Source of the DNA: Massilia sp. Root133
GTDB taxonomy: Bacteria; Pseudomonadota; Gammaproteobacteria; Burkholderiales; Burkholderiaceae_D
Assembly: GCF_001426525.1 (NCBI RefSeq)
Contig: NZ_LMEW01000002.1
Location: 124,001 to 188,000, forward strand
Length of the DNA: 64,000 bases
Direction: 5' to 3'
Positions 58,171 to 64,000 of the stretch are shown in pieces. Position numbers and translations under genes: made by a program. Numbering within the stretch: position 1 is the stretch's first letter; each line of letters begins with the position of its first letter. Below the pieces are notes generated by a model. That model ran no database searches. It saw only the letters and a program-made list of their open reading frames with translations, and had not been told where the DNA came from.

Positions 58171-59073
58171 ATGTCCGTGACGCCTGAACCGCAACAAACC
58201 ATCGCGCTCGTCGTACGGCACAACACGGCCGGGATCGACGAGCCCGTGCAGGCCATCGTCGACTTCCTGCAGGGGGCCGGCTACCGCGTCGTGTTCGAGC
58301 AGGAAACGGCGGGGCACGTGAAGGTCGCCGGCGTGGCCGCCATGACCATCGACGAGATCGGCGCGCACTGCGGCACCGCCATCGTCGTCGGCGGCGACGG
58401 CACGATGCTCGGCATCGCCCGCCAGCTCGCGCGCTACCGCGTGCCGCTCATCGGCATCAACCAGGGCCGCCTGGGCTTCATGACCGACATCCCCATCGAC
58501 CGCATGCTGCCCGCGCTGGGCGACATCCTCAGCGGCAAGGCCAAGACCGAGGAACGCTCGCTGCTGGAGGCGCGCGTCGTGCGCGACGGCGTCGAGATCC
58601 ACTGCTCCGTCGCCGTCAACGACGTCGTCGTCGCGCGCGGCACGGGTGCCGGCATGGCCGAGCTGAAGGTCACGGTGGACGGCACGTTCATGTACAACCA
58701 GCGCTCGGACGGCCTGATCGTCTCGACGCCCACCGGTTCCACGGCGTACGCGCTGTCGGCCGGCGGCCCGCTGCTGCACCCCACGCTGGCCGGCATCGTC
58801 CTGGTGCCGATCGCGCCGCATGCGCTGTCCAACCGCCCGATCGTCGTGCCGAACACGAGCGACATCGTCGTCGAGATCATCAACGGCCGCGACATCAGCG
58901 TGAATTTCGACATGCAGACCTTCACGAGCCTGCAGCACGGCGACCAGATCATGATCTCGCGCTCGCCCAACACCATCACCTTCCTGCATCCGGAAGGGTG
59001 GAGCTACTACCACACCCTGCGCGAGAAGCTGCACTGGAACGAATATCCGTCCGGTGACGGCAAGCTCAAATAA
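58171..59073 (+). CDS. nadK: NAD kinase
   Basis: NadK phosphorylates NAD to NADP, setting the NADPH pool. The 300-residue product has the GGDGTML nucleotide motif, [11 protein letters not shown], and [21 protein letters not shown], which are the family signatures. The catalytic Asp lies in GGDG. Length is typical. It is the first gene after a LexA box and is followed 31 bases later by recN, so NADP supply and break repair share one SOS promoter here. Confidence 0.97.
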   Translation: MSVTPEPQQTIALVVRHNTAGIDEPVQAIVDFLQGAGYRVVFEQETAGHVKVAGVAAMTIDEIGAHCGTAIVVGGDGTMLGIARQLARYRVPLIGINQGRLGFMTDIPIDRMLPALGDILSGKAKTEERSLLEARVVRDGVEIHCSVAVNDVVVARGTGAGMAELKVTVDGTFMYNQRSDGLIVSTPTGSTAYALSAGGPLLHPTLAGIVLVPIAPHALSNRPIVVPNTSDIVVEIINGRDISVNFDMQTFTSLQHGDQIMISRSPNTITFLHPEGWSYYHTLREKLHWNEYPSGDGKLK

Positions 59074-59104
59074 ATCCAGCATCCATCAGGAGACCTGTTT
59101 CTTC

Positions 59105-60769
59105 ATGTTGCGCACACTGACCATCCGCGACTTCGTCATCGTCGACACGATCGAGCTCGAGTTCTCGAACGGCTTCACGGTGTTCACCGGCGAGACCGGC
59201 GCCGGCAAGTCGATCCTGATCGACGCGCTCCAGCTCGCGCTCGGCGGCCGCGGTGAGGCAAGCATGGTGCGCGAAGGCGCGGCCAAGGCCGACATCAGCG
59301 CCGACTTCGCGCTGACCCAGGCCGCGAGCATCTGGCTGGAACAGAACGAGTTCGAAACCGACGAGGGCGGCGCGCTGCTGCGCCGCGTGATCGACAACGC
59401 CGGCCGCTCCAAGTCGTATATCAACGGCATCGCGGCAACGGCCAGCCAGCTGCGCGAACTCGGCGAGCTGCTCGTCGACATCCACGGCCAGCACGCGCAC
59501 CAGTCCTTGTTGAAACTCGATGCCCAGCGCGCGCTGCTCGACAACCAGGTCGCCGTGCGCGACCCGGGTGCGACTGCGCAGGTGCAGGAAGTCGCGAGCG
59601 CGTATAAAGCGTGGAAGGCGCTGGCGCGCCAGCGCGAGGAATTCGAGACCAACGCGAAAAACGTGCTGCTGGAACGCGAGCGCCTCGAGTGGCAGGTCGG
59701 CGAGCTCGATAAACTCGCGGTGAAGCCGGGCGAGTGGGCCGAGATCACGAATGAACACAGCCGCCTGTCGCATGCCGCGAGCCTGATCGAAGGCGCGCAG
59801 GAAGCGCTGAATGCGCTGTCGGAATCGGAGCAGCCGATCCTGTCGCAGCTGTCGTCGCTGAACCTGAAACTGTCGAAGCTGGCCGGCGTCGACGCGGACC
59901 TGCAGGCCGTGCTCGACTGCATGGAGCCGGCGCGCATCCAGCTGCAGGAAGCCGTGTACGCGCTGAACACCTACGTCGACAAGGTCGAGCTCGATCCGGA
60001 CCGCCTGTCGCAGGTCGATGCGCGCATGGACGCCATCCACAGCACGGCCCGCAAGTTCCGCGTGACGCCGGAGGAGCTGCCGGAGGAGCACGCGACCCTG
60101 AAGGCCAAGCTGCAGCAGCTGGCCGACGCGAGCGACGTCGACGGCCTGCGCAAGCAGGAAGACAAAGCGAAAGCCGTCTACCTGGCGGCCGCGCAGAAGC
60201 TGTCCGCGACGCGCGCGCAGGCGGCGCAGCGCCTGTCGTCGCAGGTATCGGAAGCGATGCAGGAACTGTCGATGAGCGGCGGCCGCTTCGTCGTCGCGCT
60301 GAACCCGTGCGAGCCGGCCGTGTACGGCTGCGAGCAGGTCGAGTTCCTCGTGGCCGGTCACGCCGGCGTCGCGCCGCGGCCGCTGGCCAAGGTGGCGTCG
60401 GGCGGCGAACTGGCGCGCATCTCGCTGGCCATCTCCGTCATCACGGCGAACGCGACGACGGTGCCGACCTTGATCTTCGACGAGGTCGACACGGGCATCG
60501 GCGGCGGCGTGGCGGAAGTCGTCGGCCGGTTGCTGAAACGCCTGGGCCAGAGCAGGCAAGTGCTGTGCGTTACGCACCTGCCGCAGGTCGCGAGCCAGGC
60601 GAACCAGCACTTCCAGGTGGCCAAGGGCACGACGGATGGCGGCAAGACCGTGTCGCGCATCGACGTGCTCGACAACAAGGCCCGCGTGGAAGAGGTGGCG
60701 CGCATGTTGGGCGGCATCGAGATCACCGAGACCACGCGCAAGCATGCGCGCGAACTGCTGGCATCCTGA
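59105..60769 (+). CDS. recN: DNA repair protein RecN
   Basis: RecN is an SMC-like ATPase that helps repair double-strand breaks. The 554-residue protein has Walker A in GETGAGKSILIDALQLALGG, a coiled-coil middle (long heptad-rich section, about residues 155-365), the ABC signature KVASGGELARISLA, Walker B LIFDEVDTGIGG, and the His-switch region VTHLPQVASQANQHF. The ATG at 59105 matches family starts (LRTLTIRDFVIVD). It is probably SOS-induced together with nadK. Confidence 0.97.
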   Translation: MLRTLTIRDFVIVDTIELEFSNGFTVFTGETGAGKSILIDALQLALGGRGEASMVREGAAKADISADFALTQAASIWLEQNEFETDEGGALLRRVIDNAGRSKSYINGIAATASQLRELGELLVDIHGQHAHQSLLKLDAQRALLDNQVAVRDPGATAQVQEVASAYKAWKALARQREEFETNAKNVLLERERLEWQVGELDKLAVKPGEWAEITNEHSRLSHAASLIEGAQEALNALSESEQPILSQLSSLNLKLSKLAGVDADLQAVLDCMEPARIQLQEAVYALNTYVDKVELDPDRLSQVDARMDAIHSTARKFRVTPEELPEEHATLKAKLQQLADASDVDGLRKQEDKAKAVYLAAAQKLSATRAQAAQRLSSQVSEAMQELSMSGGRFVVALNPCEPAVYGCEQVEFLVAGHAGVAPRPLAKVASGGELARISLAISVITANATTVPTLIFDEVDTGIGGGVAEVVGRLLKRLGQSRQVLCVTHLPQVASQANQHFQVAKGTTDGGKTVSRIDVLDNKARVEEVARMLGGIEITETTRKHARELLAS

Positions 60770-60777
60770 GGTCCTTC

Positions 60778-61881
60778 ATGCCCTTCAATAAAGAACCGGT
60801 GTACCAGCACGGTACCATCGCGAAGAGTGCCATCGTCCTCGTCAACCTCGGCACGCCCGACGCGCCGACGCGGCCCGCGGTGCGGCGCTACCTGAAGCAG
60901 TTCCTGTCCGACCCGCGCGTCGTGGAAATCCCGCGCGCCGTGTGGAATTTGATCCTGCACCTGGCGATCCTGCCGTTCCGCTCGGGGCAGTCGGCGAAAA
61001 AATACGCGACGATCTGGAGCCGCGAAGGCTCGCCGCTGAAGGTGTACACGGAGCGGCAGGCGAACAAGCTCCAGGCGCTGCTCGAACAGCGCGGCCACCA
61101 CGACGTCGAGGTGGCGATGGCGATGCGCTACGGCTCGCCCGCGCTGCCGGACGTGCTGGACGAACTGAAAGCACGCGGCGTCGAGCGCATCGTCGTGCTG
61201 CCCGCGTACCCGCAATATTCCGGCACGACGACCGCGTCGATCTGGGACGCCGTCTTCGACCACTACAAGAAGGTGCGCAACATCCCCGAACTGCGCCTCG
61301 TGAAGCACTACCACGACCACGAGGGCTATATCGATGCGCTGGCCGCGTCCGTGGAGACGTACTGGGAGACGCACGGCCGCGGCGAGAAGCTGGTGATGAG
61401 TTTCCACGGCGTGCCCAAGCGCACGCTGCTGCTGGGCGACCCGTACCACTGCGAATGCCACCGGACGGCGCGCCTGCTGGCGGCGCGCCTGCGCCTGGCG
61501 CCGGACCAGTACATGGTGACGTTCCAGTCGCGCTTCGGCAAGGCCGAGTGGCTGCAGCCCTACACGGCGCCGACCGTGCAGCAGCTGGCGCGGGACGGCG
61601 TCAAGCGGATCGACGTCCTGTGCCCCGGTTTTACGAGCGACTGCCTGGAGACGCTGGAAGAGATCAACATGGAAGTCCGTCACGACTTCGAATCGAACGG
61701 CGGCCAGGAATATCGCTACATTCCCTGCCTGAACGATAACCCGGCCTGGATCGTCGGCATGGCCGAGATCGCCGAGCAGCACCTGATCGGCTGGCCGACG
61801 ATGCTCACGCCCGCGCAACGCGAGGCGCAGCGCAAGGATGCGGACATCGCGCGCGAGCACGCGGTGAAACTAGGGGCATAA
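60778..61881 (+). CDS. hemH: Ferrochelatase
   Basis: HemH inserts ferrous iron into protoporphyrin IX, the last step of heme synthesis. The 367-residue product has IVLVNLGTPDAP near the start, AMRYGSPAL, VLPAYPQYSGTTTASIWD, MSFHGVPKRTLLLGDPYHCEC with the catalytic His, QSRFGKAEWLQPYT and CPGFTSDCLETLEEI. Length is typical. It is eight bases after recN, so probably in the same transcript. Confidence 0.97.
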   Translation: MPFNKEPVYQHGTIAKSAIVLVNLGTPDAPTRPAVRRYLKQFLSDPRVVEIPRAVWNLILHLAILPFRSGQSAKKYATIWSREGSPLKVYTERQANKLQALLEQRGHHDVEVAMAMRYGSPALPDVLDELKARGVERIVVLPAYPQYSGTTTASIWDAVFDHYKKVRNIPELRLVKHYHDHEGYIDALAASVETYWETHGRGEKLVMSFHGVPKRTLLLGDPYHCECHRTARLLAARLRLAPDQYMVTFQSRFGKAEWLQPYTAPTVQQLARDGVKRIDVLCPGFTSDCLETLEEINMEVRHDFESNGGQEYRYIPCLNDNPAWIVGMAEIAEQHLIGWPTMLTPAQREAQRKDADIAREHAVKLGA

Positions 61882-61905
61882 GCGCCGTCGCCCGACGGCG
61901 AGATG

Positions 61906-62013
61906 CTAGAATGCCACGTTTTGCGGCGCCGACCCGAGCTCCGCCAGGCAGATCGCAGCCAGCGCAAGCAGGGTGTAGATGAGCACGGCGCCGCTGATCA
62001 GATGCAGTTTCAT
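61906..62013 (-). CDS. Possible 35-residue membrane mini-protein
   Basis: A minus-strand ORF from ATG at 62013 to TAG at 61906 encodes a hydrophobic segment (LISGAVLIYTLLALAAICLA) that would span a membrane once. The region before the ATG has GGGAAAG, a weak ribosome-binding site. It lies in the 360-base gap between hemH and grpE. It could be chance; small single-helix proteins are common in such gaps. Confidence 0.35.
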   Translation of the reverse strand: MKLHLISGAVLIYTLLALAAICLAELGSAPQNVAF

Positions 62014-62145
62014 GGTCTTTCCCATCGGGTCGGTGGATGTCTTGACGACACGATAGTAGAACGGCTAGCTGTCGATGGTGACTACGAGCAAGTAAATCTT
62101 GTAACAAAAGAATACGCACGTCTGCATATTGTTTCTTCAATTCCC

Positions 62146-62173
62146 CTTGAAAATGTAGGCGAATGCCCAATAT
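62146..62173 (+). promoter_or_regulatory. Heat-shock (sigma-32) promoter of grpE
   Basis: CTTGAAA (62146-62152), 13-base spacer, CCCAATAT (62166-62173): one change from the sigma-32 consensus CTTGAAA / CCCCATNT. The grpE start is 69 bases after the -10. The same motif and spacing recur before dnaK. Confidence 0.88.
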
Positions 62174-62241
62174 GCGGCGCTGTGTGACTGCAACAGTCGT
62201 CCAACCAATCAGCCAAGTCCTTGATTTCAGGAGTTTTTTCG

Positions 62242-62793
62242 ATGCAAGACCAAGAAAACCAAGAGGTGAGCAATCAGCCGGAAGCCGCCGATGCGGCTGC
62301 AGCCGCGGCAGCGCAGGCCGCACCGGCCAACGAGCCCGGCCTCGAAGAACAGCTGAGCGCCACCGAGGCCAAGCTGGCCGAGATGCACGATGCCTTCATG
62401 CGTGCCAAGGCCGAGGCGGACAATATCCGCCGCCGTGCCCAGGAAGATGTGAGCAAGGCCCACAAGTTCGCCATCGAAAGCTTCGCGGAGGCCATGGTGC
62501 CCGTGCGCGACAGCCTCGAGATGGCGCTGAAAGTCGAAGCGCCGACGGTCGAATCGATCAAGGAAGGCGTCGAGATGACCCTGAAGCAGCTCACCGCCGC
62601 GTTCGAAAAGAACCGCCTGGTCGAAGTGATGCCGCAGCCGGGCGACAAGCTCGACCCGAACAAGCACCAGGCCGTGGCCGTGGTGCCGTCCGACCAGGAA
62701 GCGAACACCGTGGTGGCCGTCCTGCAGAAGGGTTACATGATCGCCGACCGCCTGCTGCGCCCGGCCATCGTGACCGCCGCCGCACCGAAATAA
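62242..62793 (+). CDS. grpE: Nucleotide exchange factor GrpE
   Basis: GrpE releases ADP from DnaK. The 183-residue product has an acidic and Ala-rich N-terminal part, a long coiled-coil (about residues 35-95, including [13 protein letters not shown]), and the C-terminal beta domain with [16 protein letters not shown]. The ATG at 62242 has CAGGAG upstream. It is driven by a sigma-32 promoter. Confidence 0.97.
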   Translation: MQDQENQEVSNQPEAADAAAAAAAQAAPANEPGLEEQLSATEAKLAEMHDAFMRAKAEADNIRRRAQEDVSKAHKFAIESFAEAMVPVRDSLEMALKVEAPTVESIKEGVEMTLKQLTAAFEKNRLVEVMPQPGDKLDPNKHQAVAVVPSDQEANTVVAVLQKGYMIADRLLRPAIVTAAAPK

Positions 62794-62817
62794 TGTCGCG
62801 ACAGAGGTGAATAACCT

Positions 62818-62845
62818 CTTGAAACTTAGCGACATTTCCCAATAT
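62818..62845 (+). promoter_or_regulatory. Heat-shock (sigma-32) promoter of dnaK
   Basis: CTTGAAA (62818-62824), 13-base spacer, CCCAATAT (62838-62845): identical in both boxes and in spacing to the grpE promoter. dnaK starts 40 bases after the -10. So dnaK can be expressed above the level of grpE. Confidence 0.9.
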
Positions 62846-62885
62846 TCGACACATCTGAAAACTGAGTACTAAAAAGGAAAATATT

Positions 62886-64000
62886 ATGGGCAGAATCATC
62901 GGTATCGACCTGGGCACCACCAACTCCTGCGTGGCGATCATGGAAAATGGTCAGCCCAAGGTCATCGAAAACGCGGAAGGCGCCCGTACTACGCCTTCGA
63001 TCATCGCTTATCAGGAAGATGGCGAGATCCTGGTCGGCGCGCCGGCGAAACGCCAGGCCGTCACCAACCCGAAGAACACCCTGTTCGCGGTCAAGCGCCT
63101 GATCGGCCGTAAATTCGACGAGAAGGAAGTCCAGAAGGACATCAGCCTGATGCCGTACACGATCACGAAGGCCGACAACGGCGACGCGTGGGTCGGTGTG
63201 CGCGACAAGAAACTGGCGCCGCCGCAGATCTCGGCCGAAGTGCTGCGCAAGATGAAGAAGACCGCCGAAGACTACCTCGGCGAAGAAGTGACGGAAGCCG
63301 TCATCACGGTCCCGGCGTACTTCAACGACTCGCAGCGCCAGGCGACCAAGGACGCCGGCCGCATCGCGGGCCTGGACGTCAAGCGCATCATCAACGAGCC
63401 GACCGCGGCCGCGCTGGCATTCGGCCTGGACAAGACCGACAAGGGCGACCGCAAGATCGCCGTGTATGACCTCGGCGGCGGTACGTTCGACGTGTCGATC
63501 ATCGAGATCGCCGACGTGGATGGCGAGAAGCAGTTCGAAGTGCTGTCGACCAACGGCGACACGTTCCTGGGCGGCGAAGACTTCGACCAGCGCATCATCG
63601 ATTACATCATCGACGAGTTCAAGAAGATCAACGGCCTCGACCTGTCGAAGGATCCGATCGCCCTGCAGCGCATCAAGGCTTCGGCCGAGCGCGCGAAGAT
63701 CGAACTGTCGTCGTCGCAGCAGACCGAGATCAACGAGCCGTACATCGCGATGGCGAACGGCGCGCCGGTCCACCTGAACCTCAAGATCACCCGCGCCAAG
63801 CTGGAAGCGCTGGTCGAGGAACTGATCGCCAAGACCATCGAACCGTGCCGCGTCGCGATCAAGGATGCGGGCGTGAAGGTCTCGGACATCGACGACATCA
63901 TCCTGGTCGGCGGCATGACCCGTATGCCGAAGGTGCAGGAAAAGGTCAAGGAGTTCTTCGGCAAGGATCCGCGCAAGGACGTGAACCCGGACGAGGCCGT
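62886..64000 (+). CDS. dnaK: Chaperone protein DnaK, N-terminal part (cut by window end)
   Basis: DnaK is the main Hsp70. The first 371 codons are visible: the ATPase domain with [67 protein letters not shown] and [12 protein letters not shown]. All these are typical and unaltered. The substrate-binding domain is outside the window. It is preceded by its own sigma-32 promoter. Confidence 0.98.
   Translation, partial: MGRIIGIDLGTTNSCVAIMENGQPKVIENAEGARTTPSIIAYQEDGEILVGAPAKRQAVTNPKNTLFAVKRLIGRKFDEKEVQKDISLMPYTITKADNGDAWVGVRDKKLAPPQISAEVLRKMKKTAEDYLGEEVTEAVITVPAYFNDSQRQATKDAGRIAGLDVKRIINEPTAAALAFGLDKTDKGDRKIAVYDLGGGTFDVSIIEIADVDGEKQFEVLSTNGDTFLGGEDFDQRIIDYIIDEFKKINGLDLSKDPIALQRIKASAERAKIELSSSQQTEINEPYIAMANGAPVHLNLKITRAKLEALVEELIAKTIEPCRVAIKDAGVKVSDIDDIILVGGMTRMPKVQEKVKEFFGKDPRKDVNPDEA

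Overview
This window is high-GC chromosomal DNA (estimated by eye at roughly two-thirds G+C) from a betaproteobacterium, most likely Oxalobacteraceae of the Massilia/Telluria/Duganella type. The reasons are the gene orders lptD-surA-pdxA-rsmA, fur/bamE-dapB, leuS-lptE-holA-proA and nadK-recN-hemH / grpE-dnaK, the protein sequences themselves, and many small secreted proteins and c-di-GMP signalling proteins. The taxonomic call is an inference; no 16S gene is present. Both ends of the window cut genes: lptD on the left and dnaK on the right.

Layout. 1-3.5 kb: outer-membrane biogenesis and housekeeping operon (lptD end, surA, pdxA, rsmA). 3.5-8.1 kb: an accessory patch with an ECF sigma factor and membrane anti-sigma factor, divergent from a secreted subtilase and a Gly/Ser-rich secreted protein; then a vanadium-haloperoxidase relative that seems to lack its catalytic segments, and two tandem mini-proteins. 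8.3-9.8 kb: a candidate small RNA and two tandem lipoproteins. 10-20.4 kb: HAD hydrolase, hrcA, fur, bamE, dapB, a barstar-like protein, leuS, lptE, holA, proA and a HemJ/CopD protein. 20.5-29.3 kb: an RlmL-type rRNA methyltransferase, a Bcr/CflA transporter, then a three-gene signalling operon (HDOD-GAF-histidine kinase, REC-PAS-GGDEF-EAL, Sel1-repeat protein). 29.3-31.8 kb: bestrophin-like channel, GST, RsbQ-like hydrolase. 32-34.7 kb: a radical SAM / UdgX DNA-repair pair behind a perfect LexA box. 34.8-37.8 kb: two TraB/GumN paralogues and a serine acetyltransferase. 38 kb: tRNA-Gly(CCC). 38.2-43.7 kb: hybrid kinase, lone receiver and a membrane GGDEF-EAL protein. 43.8-50.7 kb: aspartoacylase-like protein, trmB, recQ, uppP, a YkgJ-type protein, a TetR regulator, pcm and a rhodanese. 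50.7-58 kb: tolC, a HAF-repeat lipoprotein, ribB with an FMN riboswitch, gloA, osmC, a sorbosone-dehydrogenase-like protein and a DUF3667 protein. 58-64 kb: SOS-boxed nadK-recN-hemH, then grpE and dnaK, each with its own heat-shock (sigma-32) promoter.

How the genes connect. Three regulatory systems can be read directly from DNA: LexA boxes of the form TACTGT-N8-ACAGTA before the radical SAM/udgX pair and before nadK-recN; two sigma-32 promoters of the form CTTGAAA-N13-CCCAATAT before grpE and dnaK; and an FMN riboswitch before ribB. Inverted-repeat elements built on GGGGTCAGAGC occur at three intergenic sites. No CRISPR array, prophage, rRNA operon or intact insertion sequence was seen.
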